From positions 1 through 16,324 of the forward strand of contig JAJXUC010000084.1 in NCBI GenBank assembly GCA_021783435.1: a stretch of 16,324 nt of DNA, given 5' to 3'. This DNA is from Pseudomonadota bacterium (lineage in GTDB: Bacteria > Pseudomonadota > Gammaproteobacteria > Burkholderiales > Burkholderiaceae). Under the pieces are notes generated by a model that saw only the letters and a list, made by a program, of their open reading frames with translations, had not been told where the DNA came from and made no database searches. This document shows positions 1 to 7,784 of this stretch, piece after piece. The translations under genes were made by a program, and so were the position numbers. Within the stretch, counting starts at the first letter, position 1; the number at the start of each line of letters is the position of its first letter.

Positions 1-17
1 GCCGGCGCGACGCCGGC
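1..17 (-). terminator. GC-rich hairpin just after prs (possible terminator or attenuator)
   Basis: A perfect 7-bp inverted repeat (GCCGGCG and CGCCGGC) surrounds a 3-nt loop, starting 6 nt beyond the prs stop codon. On the minus strand any U-tract would fall outside the window, so a full intrinsic terminator cannot be confirmed. Relatives usually have rplY next, so this could also be a partial terminator or an intergenic hairpin inside a prs-rplY transcript. Confidence 0.4.
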
Positions 18-23
18 CCGGTC

Positions 24-995
24 CTAAAAGAGAGTTTCCTGCTCGTTGAACAATTGCAGCACCGAGCCGCCCTGCGCAATGCGCAACATGGTCTGCGCGA
101 TGAGCTGGGCAGCCGAGAGCTGGCGGATCTTGGGGCAGTTGAGCGCGTTGTCGCGCAAGGGAATGGTGTTCGTCACCACGACCTCGTCCAGCGCGCTGGC
201 GTTGATGCGTTCGATGGCCGGGCCGGAAAAAACCGGATGCGTGCAATAGGCCACCACGCGCCTGGCGCCGCGCGCCTTGAGAACCTCGGCCGCCTTCGTG
301 AGGGTTCCAGCCGTATCGACCATGTCGTCCATGATGATGCAGTTGCGCCCCTCGATGTCGCCGATCACGTTCATCACCTCGGAAACATTGGGCTTGGGCC
401 GACGCTTGTCGATGATGGCCAGATCGCAGTCCATCAGCTTGGCGAGCGCGCGTGCGCGCACCACCCCGCCGATGTCGGGCGACACGACGATCAGGTCCTG
501 ATAGTTTTTCGCGCGCAGGTCGCCAAGCAGAATCGGTGAAGCGTAGATGTTGTCGACCGGGATATCGAAAAAACCCTGGATCTGGTCGGCGTGCAGATCC
601 ATCGTCACGACCCGGGCCAGACCCACGGTTTGCAGCATGTTCGCCACGACCTTGGCCGTGATCGGGACGCGCGATGAGCGTGGACGGCGGTCCTGGCGGG
701 AATAGCCGAAGTAGGGTATGACGGCAGTGATGCGCTCCGCGGATGCGCGCTTGAGCGCATCCGTCATGATGAGCAACTCCATCAGGTTGTCGTTGGTCGG
801 CGCGCAGGTCGACTGGATGATGAAGACCTCCCGGGCGCGCACGTTCTGCTGGATCTCGACCGTGACTTCACCGTCCGAAAACCGCCCGACAAAAGCCTGC
901 CCCAGCCCGATGCCCAACTGTTCGACCACCTGCTGCGCCAGCGCCGGGTTGGCATTTCCGGTGAAAACGACGAAGTCGGCCGCGTTCTGATTCAT
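24..995 (-). CDS. prs: Ribose-phosphate pyrophosphokinase (PRPP synthetase)
   Basis: This cytoplasmic enzyme makes 5-phosphoribosyl-1-pyrophosphate from ribose 5-phosphate and ATP, supplying purine, pyrimidine, NAD, histidine and tryptophan synthesis. The protein is 323 aa, close to the usual ~315. The family signature [11 protein letters not shown] is at residues 133-143, the PRPP-binding loop DDMVDTAGT at 223-231, and the regulatory/active-site stretch [10 protein letters not shown] at about 95-104. I chose the ATG at 995 because homologues begin near N-x-x-x-F-V-V-F-T-G; an in-frame extension to 1052 has no family resemblance. No strong Shine-Dalgarno sequence precedes it. tRNA-Gln lies 138 nt upstream on the same strand, and ispE lies beyond that. 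The protein ends in NEQETLF, a normal-looking C-terminus. Identification is secure. Confidence 0.97.
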   Translation of the reverse strand: MNQNAADFVVFTGNANPALAQQVVEQLGIGLGQAFVGRFSDGEVTVEIQQNVRAREVFIIQSTCAPTNDNLMELLIMTDALKRASAERITAVIPYFGYSRQDRRPRSSRVPITAKVVANMLQTVGLARVVTMDLHADQIQGFFDIPVDNIYASPILLGDLRAKNYQDLIVVSPDIGGVVRARALAKLMDCDLAIIDKRRPKPNVSEVMNVIGDIEGRNCIIMDDMVDTAGTLTKAAEVLKARGARRVVAYCTHPVFSGPAIERINASALDEVVVTNTIPLRDNALNCPKIRQLSAAQLIAQTMLRIAQGGSVLQLFNEQETLF

Positions 996-1133
996 GGTTT
1001 GGTGTGGGATATCGGCTGCTCGGCCTGCCATTCGGCGGCGCGTAGCCTGCAAAAATCAGACTGACTTCAGGCCTTGGCGCACAAACCGGAACATCCCGCG
1101 CGCTGCCGCTTGGGGCCGCTGGAAAACCGGAGG

Positions 1134-1210
1134 TGGCTGGGGAGGAAGGATTCGAACCCTCGAATGCCGGAATCAAAATCCGGTGCCTTAACCAACTTGG
1201 CGACTCCCCA
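1134..1210 (-). tRNA. tRNA-Gln (anticodon TTG)
   Basis: The minus strand folds as a complete 77-nt cloverleaf. The acceptor strands are TGGGGAG and CTCCCCA, followed by discriminator G and an encoded CCA (positions 1136-1134). The anticodon stem CCGGA/TCCGG holds the loop TTTTGAT, giving anticodon TTG (Gln), and the T arm contains GGTTCGAATCC. It sits between ispE and prs, a conserved placement in beta- and gammaproteobacteria. No confident dedicated promoter is visible in the 141 nt between it and ispE, so it may be processed from a longer transcript. Confidence 0.97.
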
Positions 1211-1351
1211 ACGGCACAACTATGAATGGACCGTCATGCTGATGCATCCGTGCATCTTGAATAGCGATCCGAGATCTTGAGAACAGAAATTGTACGTAAC
1301 TTTCACCTGGACTCTCGGCTGCTGCCAGCCTATGCGCCCATCCAACACCAC

Positions 1352-2326
1352 CTACACAGCCCAATCAAGCAGCGGGTGGCTGCCTAAAGCCATGCACTTG
1401 CGCACCATCCAGGACTGCGGCGATGCGCCCGTGAACCGCAAGCCCGACTCGCAAGGCGAAAACATGGCGGACCCGGAGCCACTCATCGTGACGAAACCGC
1501 TGCCTGTGCGCTCAAGCAACCATGCGCCAACCTGATCGATTTCAGGCAAGGCCGCTCGCGCCGCCGGCAGAAGATCGTTACGACCCAAGCCAAGGCCCAT
1601 GCGACCAATGCCCTTTACCCCAATGCCCTTTACCTTCACGCCCTGCTTCTGCACGAGCCCGATATCGGACGCACCTTCGTCAGCAAATCGTGCAAAGCCT
1701 GAAATTGTCTCGATACGCGCGCTTCTTGTCAAGAAGGGCGCGCCGAACACCTCGGCCGTGGACAGCCCTTTGCCCGGCCACGCCACGAGCAGGCTCCATG
1801 CCGGCAAGTCGACGGCCGCGAGCCTGTCGCCAATCCCTTCGGCAAAGGCGTTGCGACCAAAAACGAACACCGGCACGTCGGCGCCAAGCCGCGCCGCCAG
1901 GACTTGCAGTTCAACGCGCGGCAAATGCAAACCCCAGAGGAGGTTCAGCGCGAGCAAGGTGCTGGCAGCGTCCGAGCTGCCTCCGCCCAGGCCTGCCTGG
2001 GCGGGAATGGCTTTGCGCAGGCGAATCTGAACGCCATCGCTGCATCCAGCATGTTGTTGCAGCAAGCGCGCGGCTCGCACGCTGAGATCGTCCGCGGGCA
2101 AACCATCGTCGCCCACGCGCAAGATCATTCCGTCATCGCGGCGCTCGAAATCCAGCCAGTCGCACCAGTCGATGAACTGAAACACCGTTTGCAGATCGTG
2201 GTATCCGTCCAAGCGTCGACCCAGCACATGCAGGAACCAGTTGATTTTGGCCGGCGCCGGGACGTTATAGAGTGCCGCGATGCCTCGGCCCCGCGCCACG
2301 GCGCGCAATGCTGGCCGAGCCATCAT
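1352..2326 (-). CDS. ispE: 4-diphosphocytidyl-2-C-methyl-D-erythritol kinase
   Basis: This GHMP-family kinase phosphorylates CDP-methylerythritol in the MEP pathway to isopentenyl diphosphate. PAPAKIN (catalytic Lys at ~27), the ATP-binding loop GLGGGSSDAA (112-121), GADVPVF (catalytic Asp ~150) and a C-terminal SGSGSAMF motif are all present. At 324 aa it is longer than the ~285 typical of the family, for two reasons. There are ~20 extra N-terminal residues, and a glycine-rich insert near residues 225-242 contains an exact 15-bp tandem duplication. The ATG at 2326 overlaps the lolB stop as ATGA, implying translational coupling. A GTG or TTG about 8-10 codons further in would give an N-terminus nearer the family norm, so the start is less certain than the identity. 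tRNA-Gln and prs follow on the same strand. Confidence 0.94.
   Translation of the reverse strand: MMARPALRAVARGRGIAALYNVPAPAKINWFLHVLGRRLDGYHDLQTVFQFIDWCDWLDFERRDDGMILRVGDDGLPADDLSVRAARLLQQHAGCSDGVQIRLRKAIPAQAGLGGGSSDAASTLLALNLLWGLHLPRVELQVLAARLGADVPVFVFGRNAFAEGIGDRLAAVDLPAWSLLVAWPGKGLSTAEVFGAPFLTRSARIETISGFARFADEGASDIGLVQKQGVKVKGIGVKGIGRMGLGLGRNDLLPAARAALPEIDQVGAWLLERTGSGFVTMSGSGSAMFSPCESGLRFTGASPQSWMVRKCMALGSHPLLDWAV
1605..1634 (-). repeat. Exact 15-bp tandem duplication inside ispE
   Basis: CCAATGCCCTTTACC occurs twice head to tail (1605-1619 and 1620-1634). On the coding strand this gives VKGIG-VKGIG, preceded by a partial third copy (GVK) and followed by RMGLGLG. The unit is a multiple of three, so the frame is kept. 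It lies in the loop before the conserved N-D segment of the C-terminal domain. Confidence 0.95.
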
Positions 2327-2958
2327 TGCGGCGGCGAGGCCGGAACTCGTGGTGGACGAGCCGGCGTGGAGCCCGCGGCTTCCGGCAAAACTTCTTGCGC
2401 ATGGTCGATCACCAGACTGAGTTGCGCGGCCTCCCCCTCGACCCGACTTGCGCGCAGGATGCGCAGCCGGCCACGCTCAAAACGCGGCTGCACGCGCCAA
2501 CCCAATTGCTCGAAACCTCCGTGGGCCAGCGGGGTAAACGGCAAGGTGGCCGCGGGCTCGCCGCGCACCCAGTCCTGAAGCGCAGCTCTGGGCAGGGCAA
2601 GGCCGAGTCCGGCCAGGGTCATGGCTTCGAAAGACGGGTAGTCTTGCGTCTGCCGACCATTATCCAGACTGGCCGACCGCGGCGACCACGCGGCCTGGAC
2701 GATCATCTGGCCCAGCGGCGTGAACACGTCGAACTTGCCGCGTCCGGCGGACAGCAGCTCGAGTCTGAACCCACCATAGAGATTCTTCTGCGCGGGCGGC
2801 TCGCCAGTGACCACGGAGATGCGGCCGCTGATGTCCTGCCGCACGGCACCTCTCTCCACCGCGTTCTGGCCCTCCTGCGGGCCTGGCAGCGCACAGGCGC
2901 CGAGGGCGAGCGCAAGACAGAGCACGGCAGGCAGAACCCACCCTCGGCGGCGCGACAT
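2323..2958 (-). CDS. lolB: Outer-membrane lipoprotein receptor LolB
   Basis: LolB is the outer-membrane acceptor that takes lipoproteins from the periplasmic carrier LolA and inserts them in the outer membrane. The 211-aa product starts with a lipoprotein signal: a basic MSRRR, a hydrophobic stretch, and a lipobox L-G-A-C with the modified cysteine at residue 22. The mature part carries LolB-like beta-strand blocks (SGRISV, YGGFRLE, GKFDVFTPLGQ, LDNGRQTQDYPSFEAM), and length fits the family (~205 aa). I chose the ATG at 2958 because it puts the signal peptide at the N-terminus. An in-frame TTG at 3027 overlaps the stop of the upstream TPR gene and would add 23 residues. The C-terminus ends in a Pro/Ala-rich tail of about 20 residues. 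The stop codon overlaps the ispE start. Confidence 0.9.
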   Translation of the reverse strand: MSRRRGWVLPAVLCLALALGACALPGPQEGQNAVERGAVRQDISGRISVVTGEPPAQKNLYGGFRLELLSAGRGKFDVFTPLGQMIVQAAWSPRSASLDNGRQTQDYPSFEAMTLAGLGLALPRAALQDWVRGEPAATLPFTPLAHGGFEQLGWRVQPRFERGRLRILRASRVEGEAAQLSLVIDHAQEVLPEAAGSTPARPPRVPASPPQ

Positions 2959-3023
2959 GTGCCGCCGCGAGCCAGACTGCGCCTTACGCCGGTTTCGGTG
3001 CGAGAAACGCGCGACAGCGGCAC

Positions 3024-4793
3024 TCAAAATCGCAGACCCGTCCTGTGCATGGCGGCCTTGACACCCTCGTCGTGGGGCGCACGCTCGTATGCCTCCTGCA
3101 GGATTTTTCGGGCCCGCGCCCGATCACCCTGCGCCCACAACACTTCGGCCAGATGCGCCCCGATTTCCGGGTCTTGGCGCGCAGCGTAGGCGTCCTCCAG
3201 GGCGGACAGCGCCCGCTTCAAATGACCCAGCCGAAACTGCACCCAACCCATGCTGTCGAGCACGAAAGGATTGCCGGGCGCAAGCACAAGCGCACGCGTA
3301 ACGAGCTTGAGCGCGGTGGGGAGGTGCCGGTTCTGATCGGCCAAGGTGTAGCCCAGCGCGTTGTAAGCCGGCTGATAGCGTGGCGATCTGGCGATGATCT
3401 TGCGCAACAGAGCCTCCATCGCCCGCGGTTCCCCGCCCTTCTCTGCCATCATGGCCGTCTCGTAGGCGTAATCCGGGTCTTGTCCAAACTGCGCCATGCC
3501 CGACTTGAGCACCGCATAAGCCTTGTGGAATTGCTTCGCCGCGCGATAAATCTGGGCCCGTGCAAGAAGCTGTTCGCGCCGCTGCCGCGGCGTGGCTGAC
3601 GGAAGCTCCTCGATCAACCGCAGCCCTGCGTGCAGCTTGTTCTGATCGGTCAGGATAATGGCCTTTTGCAACGCAACGGCGAGCGCATCCTGACCCGTCG
3701 GAATCTGCGACAACCAGTGCTCCGCCTGCGCGTCGTCGCGCTGCTTGCGCGCAACTTCGGCCAGCGCGAGATAGGCTCGGTTCCTGGCTTCCGGCGAAGC
3801 CGCCGGCTGCGACTTCTCGACCAAGCCCAGAAACGTGGTGAGCGCCTGTTGCGCGCGCTGAGTCTGATCCTGCCGCAACTGCAGCGAACCCAGGATGAGC
3901 CAGACCTCGGGAATGTCGGGCTTGACCTTGCTGAGGGCCTCGGCCTGGGTCAGCGCAATGCCGTCGCGCTGCTGCCCGAGCAGCGCTTCGATCCAGGCCA
4001 TGCGCAATCGCGTGTCGTCGGGCTTGACCGTGAAATAGCCTTGAAGCAGTTGGTCGGCCCTCTGGGGTTGGTGGGCGTAGGTCTGCAGCAGCAAGGCCGC
4101 TGCCGCGGTCATGCCGGGGTCGGCCGCCATGGCCTTGGCGGCATGATCGAACGCCTCGGCGGTTTGACCTGCCCGCGCTTGAAACTGGCCGATGACCACG
4201 CCCGATTGCGGGATGTCCCGGTACGGTGTGAGCACTTTTTTCGCCAAGGCGAGCGACGCATGCTCGCCGCCGGCACGTACGAACAAGCTTGCAAGCGAAA
4301 GAATGGTCTTGGGCCGCTGCGGCTCGGGCGTGAGGGCCAAGACGCGCGAAATGGCCGTTGCCGCTTCATTGCCGCGCCCCATTGCAACCAACAGCTGCGC
4401 CCGCCAGATCTGCGCCTTGAGCGAATCCGGCAGCGCCTCTCGCCATGCCTTCACCGCGGCCAATGCCTGTTCCGGCGCACCCGCTGCAAGCGCGACCGAG
4501 ACGGCACGCTCAAACAAGGGCTCGGAACGCATGTCGCGGGCTGCCTTGAGCAACTCGGCGTACGCGGTGCCTGGATGGCCGGTGTTGGCGGCAATTTCAC
4601 CGGTCAAGACGGCGTAGAACCAGCGCGCCTGATCCTGTGCATTCGCCCGCTCGCCCTCTGGCGCGACATGTGCATGGGTGGGAACTGCCGATGCGCCGCT
4701 GAGCGCGGGGGCGGCATCCGGGCCTTCGGCAGGAATCTGGCTGGCCCAGGCGTGGGCAGCGAACAACGCGGCAACGAGTACGACAAGACGCAT
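3024..4793 (-). CDS. Periplasmic TPR-repeat protein, LbcA-like
   Basis: This 589-aa protein has an N-terminal signal peptide (hydrophobic residues 3-17, likely type I cleavage after A-W-A) followed by degenerate tetratricopeptide repeats over most of its length. The best preserved block, around residues 460-580, reads ALGYTLADQN, L-APGNPFVLDSMGWVQFRLG and A-LAEVLWAQGDRARARK. Position next to lolB-ispE matches Pseudomonas aeruginosa PA4667 (LbcA), a TPR lipoprotein that partners the CtpA protease in turnover of peptidoglycan hydrolases. A similar adaptor role here is inference. Unlike LbcA, no cysteine lies near the predicted cleavage site. The ATG at 4793 has an AGGA element 7 nt upstream (4804-4801). 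The open frame runs on upstream to 5807, but that part is antisense to mutM and lacks TPR character. Confidence 0.85.
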   Translation of the reverse strand: MRLVVLVAALFAAHAWASQIPAEGPDAAPALSGASAVPTHAHVAPEGERANAQDQARWFYAVLTGEIAANTGHPGTAYAELLKAARDMRSEPLFERAVSVALAAGAPEQALAAVKAWREALPDSLKAQIWRAQLLVAMGRGNEAATAISRVLALTPEPQRPKTILSLASLFVRAGGEHASLALAKKVLTPYRDIPQSGVVIGQFQARAGQTAEAFDHAAKAMAADPGMTAAAALLLQTYAHQPQRADQLLQGYFTVKPDDTRLRMAWIEALLGQQRDGIALTQAEALSKVKPDIPEVWLILGSLQLRQDQTQRAQQALTTFLGLVEKSQPAASPEARNRAYLALAEVARKQRDDAQAEHWLSQIPTGQDALAVALQKAIILTDQNKLHAGLRLIEELPSATPRQRREQLLARAQIYRAAKQFHKAYAVLKSGMAQFGQDPDYAYETAMMAEKGGEPRAMEALLRKIIARSPRYQPAYNALGYTLADQNRHLPTALKLVTRALVLAPGNPFVLDSMGWVQFRLGHLKRALSALEDAYAARQDPEIGAHLAEVLWAQGDRARARKILQEAYERAPHDEGVKAAMHRTGLRF

Positions 4794-4895
4794 GGGCGAA
4801 TCCTGGTTATTGGGCGATTTTAGGGCTCGGTCCTCAAGAGTCGGTAAAGGCCAGGCGCAATCCCTTGCAGGCCCCGGCTCAAGCACAATCGGGGC

Positions 4896-5714
4896 ATGCC
4901 TGAACTCCCTGAAGTCGAAGTCACGCGCCTGGGCCTTGCCGATGCACTCTGCGGCGCACGGATCACCGCCCTGCACCAGGGCAAACCGCTGCGGTGGCCC
5001 CTGGGCTGCACGACAGCGGAACTTGCCGGCCAGCGCATCGAGCGCCTGGACCGGCGCGGGAAATACCTGCTGCTGAAACTCCCGGCGGGAGATCTCATCG
5101 TGCATCTGGGCATGTCCGGATCGCTGCGTTGGATCGCCGCGGGTGACGACGCCCCAGCGCCTGGCGCGCACGAGCACTTTGTCCTGCAGACCGACCGCGG
5201 CCAGCTGCGCCTGCGGGATCCGCGCCGTTTTGGCGCCGTGATCTGGCATGCGGCCGCAAAGCCGCCGCATGCCCTGCTCGCCAAGCTGGGCCCGGAGCCC
5301 CTCGGACCCGGGTTCGACGCCGCGCAATTCCACCGCCGGCTGCATGGACGGCAAGCGGCGATCAAACCCCTGCTGCTCGACCAGTCCATCGTCGCCGGCG
5401 TCGGAAACATCTACGCCTGCGAAGCGCTGTTCCGCGCCGCAATCCATCCCGAAACCCCGGCCGGCAGCCTCTCGCCACGGCGCTGCTCGCGCCTTGCCGC
5501 CGAAATCCGCGGCACGCTTGCCGACGCGGTCGCCGCGGGCGGCAGTTCGCTGCGCGATTTCGCCCATGCCGACGGCGAACTCGGCCATTTCCAACTCGAC
5601 ACCCGGGTCTATGGCCGCGCCGGCCAGCCATGCCGCGTCTGTTCGACGCCCGTTGTACAAATCACACAGGGACAGCGCAGCACCTACTTCTGCCCGAGAT
5701 GCCAGCGGCGTTGA
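4896..5714 (+). CDS. mutM: Formamidopyrimidine-DNA glycosylase (Fpg)
   Basis: MutM is a bifunctional base-excision repair glycosylase/AP lyase that removes 8-oxoguanine and formamidopyrimidines opposite C. The protein is 272 aa, the normal size. It begins MPELPEVEV, so the catalytic Pro and the following Glu (exposed after Met removal) are present. RRGKYLLL near residue 56 holds the conserved Lys. HLGMSGSLR, DPRRFG, GPEPL and VGVGNIYACEALF are family blocks. The C-terminal zinc finger is complete: C246-x2-C249-x16-C266-x2-C269. It diverges from the TPR gene across 102 nt; no good sigma-70 promoter or Shine-Dalgarno stands out. It is the first of three plus-strand genes that place both MutM and MutY of the GO system around a dynamin-like GTPase. 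Confidence 0.98.
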   Translation: MPELPEVEVTRLGLADALCGARITALHQGKPLRWPLGCTTAELAGQRIERLDRRGKYLLLKLPAGDLIVHLGMSGSLRWIAAGDDAPAPGAHEHFVLQTDRGQLRLRDPRRFGAVIWHAAAKPPHALLAKLGPEPLGPGFDAAQFHRRLHGRQAAIKPLLLDQSIVAGVGNIYACEALFRAAIHPETPAGSLSPRRCSRLAAEIRGTLADAVAAGGSSLRDFAHADGELGHFQLDTRVYGRAGQPCRVCSTPVVQITQGQRSTYFCPRCQRR

Positions 5715-5724
5715 ACCGCTCCCT

Positions 5725-5747
5725 GGCCCGTGCGTTTCACGCGGGCC
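5725..5747 (+). terminator. Weak hairpin after mutM
   Basis: GGCCCG pairs with CGGGCC across an 11-nt loop that can add two or more pairs (TG...CA or CG...CG), followed by TTGTT. It begins 11 nt after the mutM stop. The short, interrupted U-tract makes it a weak terminator candidate that may only attenuate transcription into the GTPase gene. Confidence 0.35.
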
Positions 5748-5861
5748 TTGTTGCATGGCTGACATGCGACAAGGGGGCTTGCACCCGCCCCAGAACCGGC
5801 CGGGCACGATACGCTATGGCTTGTACCCCAACTTTCCCAGCGCCGCATTTGCCGTCCATCC

Positions 5862-7784
5862 ATGAATGACCAGGCCCTACCTGTCGAGTTGCAAGCCGAT
5901 TGGACCCGCTTCGGCGCCTGGAGGGAACAGCGCCTGGGGCGCCTTGCGGTCTTGTCCAACTGGCTGCGTCAGTCGGGCTTCGATCCGGCACTGTGGCAGG
6001 ACAGTCTGAGCGGTCTGGAACAACGGCTACGCCAGGATCTCGTGCAACTCGCCTTCGTCGCCGAGTTCTCACGCGGAAAGTCCGAACTCATCAATGCCAT
6101 CTTTTTTTCCGGCCACGGCCAGCGCATCCTGCCGGCCGGGGCGGGGCGCACCACGATGTGCCCCATGGAGCTGGCCTCGGACTCGCGTCTGCCGACCGGG
6201 CTGCGCCTGCTGCCCATCGAAACCCGGTTGGACGCCGCGACCCTGGCGCAATGGAAAACCAGGCATGACGCCTGGCAGGACCACCCCTTCGCGCCGGACG
6301 ACGCGGCCGGCATGAGCTCGGCGCTGTCGCATCTGTCCGACACCCTGGCCGTATCCCTGGAGCGCGCCCAGGAACTGGGTTTCTATCTGGATGAAGCTGC
6401 CCGCGCGGCCATGATCCGCGCCAGCGACGGCATGGTGGAAGTGCCGCGCTGGCGCCATGCCCTGCTCAATGTCGACCATCCGCTGCTGGCACAGGGCCTG
6501 TCGATCCTCGACACGCCCGGACTCAATGCGCTGGGCGCCGAACCGGAATTGACGCTGTCCCTCATTCCGGCAGCCCATGCCGTGGTGTTCCTGCTGGGTG
6601 CCGACACTGGCGTGACCCGCAGCGATCTCGAACTGTGGACGCAGCACGTGGGCGAAGCCGGGCGGCTGCGCAGCTATGTCGTGCTCAACAAGATCGACAC
6701 CCTATGGGATCCGCTGCGCAGCGCCGAGGACGTGCGGGCGCAAATCGACCGGCAGCGCGAATCGGTGGCGTCCATCCTGCAGATCCCGGCGCAGCGGGTG
6801 TTCGCCATCAGCGCGCACAAGGCCCTGCTCGCGCGCATCCAGCAGGATCCCGATCTGCTCGAACGCTCGGGCGTACCCGCCCTCGAGGCCGCCCTCAGCC
6901 AGGTGGCCGACCAGGAACGGCGCGAGCTCATCGACAGCGGCTGGCGCGCCACACTGCTCGACACCCTGATGCTGCTCGAACGCCAGTTCCAGCAGCAGAT
7001 CCAGCAGGCTGACGAGCAGCGCCTCGAACTCGCGGCGCTGGAAGGCAAGAACAAGCATGTCGTGCGTAATCTGGTGCTGCGTATCGGCATGGAACGCAGG
7101 GAGTTCGATGCCGGGTTGGTCAAGATCCAAGCCCTGCATGCGGTCAACGCCCGGCAACTCGGCAAAGTTGCCGAGCTGCTGGATGCGCAGACCGCGCTGG
7201 CTCGACTCGCCGACATGCGCCAGCGCCTCAAATCGGCGGTCCTGAAAACCGGGGTGCGCAGCGTGCTCGAAGCCACGTTTGCCGATGTCCGCCGGCGCAT
7301 CGATGAAGTCGAGGCGGCGCTGGAGGAAAACCGCTCCATGCTGACCGGGGCCTGCGAGCAACTCAACACGGAATTCGCCTTCACCATCCCCAGCCCCAAA
7401 CTGCTCAAGCTCGAAGGCATACGGCTTGAACTCGACAGCACGCAGCAGGATTACATGCGCTACCTCACCCCCGCGCGCTGGCTACGCCTGCAAAACACGG
7501 CGCATGCTGAACGCCTGGTGTTGTCCGCGCTGGCGCGTCTACGCTCCTTGCTGGAGCGCGGGGTGCGCGACGCCCAGCATTGGAACCGTGCCGCGCTGGC
7601 CCAGCTCGATGTGCAGGTGCGCGAGCGCAAGCGCAATATGCACCGCCGCCTGCAGAGTCTGGAACAGGTGGAACATGCCGAGGGCGAACTCGGCCAGCGC
7701 ATCGCGCAACTACGCAAGCAAGGCAGCGAGCTGCGTGGCCGCCGCACGCAATTGCGCCAGAATTTCGAGGGAGCCATGAAGTGA
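5862..7784 (+). CDS. Dynamin-family GTPase
   Basis: This 640-aa protein has a G domain followed by a long helical region, as in bacterial dynamin-like proteins that self-assemble on membranes. The P-loop is AEFSRGKS (67-74; Ala replaces the first Gly of GxxxxGKS). G2 threonines are at 97-98, G3 is DTPG (217-220), and G4 is NKID (276-279), with SAHK as a G5-like motif. From about residue 370 onward it is charged and heptad-like, consistent with coiled coils. No signal peptide or clear membrane span is visible, so it is probably cytoplasmic or peripheral. A dynamin gene between mutM and mutY is, to my knowledge, recurrent in Burkholderiales, but its function there is not established. It ends in ATGAAGTGA and the mutY GTG overlaps this stop. 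No strong Shine-Dalgarno precedes the ATG at 5862. Confidence 0.88.
   Translation: MNDQALPVELQADWTRFGAWREQRLGRLAVLSNWLRQSGFDPALWQDSLSGLEQRLRQDLVQLAFVAEFSRGKSELINAIFFSGHGQRILPAGAGRTTMCPMELASDSRLPTGLRLLPIETRLDAATLAQWKTRHDAWQDHPFAPDDAAGMSSALSHLSDTLAVSLERAQELGFYLDEAARAAMIRASDGMVEVPRWRHALLNVDHPLLAQGLSILDTPGLNALGAEPELTLSLIPAAHAVVFLLGADTGVTRSDLELWTQHVGEAGRLRSYVVLNKIDTLWDPLRSAEDVRAQIDRQRESVASILQIPAQRVFAISAHKALLARIQQDPDLLERSGVPALEAALSQVADQERRELIDSGWRATLLDTLMLLERQFQQQIQQADEQRLELAALEGKNKHVVRNLVLRIGMERREFDAGLVKIQALHAVNARQLGKVAELLDAQTALARLADMRQRLKSAVLKTGVRSVLEATFADVRRRIDEVEAALEENRSMLTGACEQLNTEFAFTIPSPKLLKLEGIRLELDSTQQDYMRYLTPARWLRLQNTAHAERLVLSALARLRSLLERGVRDAQHWNRAALAQLDVQVRERKRNMHRRLQSLEQVEHAEGELGQRIAQLRKQGSELRGRRTQLRQNFEGAMK
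7767..7773 (+). promoter_or_regulatory. Ribosome binding site that fixes the GTG start of mutY
   Basis: GAGGGAG lies 7 nt before the GTG at 7781, inside the last codons of the dynamin gene. It supports a GTG start that overlaps the upstream TGA (GTGA), implying that ribosomes finishing the GTPase can re-initiate on mutY. Confidence 0.75.

Noticed and set aside
996..1052. N-terminal extension of prs
   Set aside because: The added 19 residues are Arg-rich and unlike the family; homologues begin near the ATG at 995.
4843..4848. TTTACC/TAAAAT as a promoter for the TPR gene (minus strand, -10 at 4822-4817)
   Set aside because: The spacing is 20 nt, outside the normal range, and the -35 is weak.
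4794..5807. Minus-strand open frame extending the TPR gene upstream to a 927-residue product
   Set aside because: The extra ~340 codons are exactly antisense to mutM, lack TPR pattern and would bury the signal peptide; long antisense open frames are common at this G+C.
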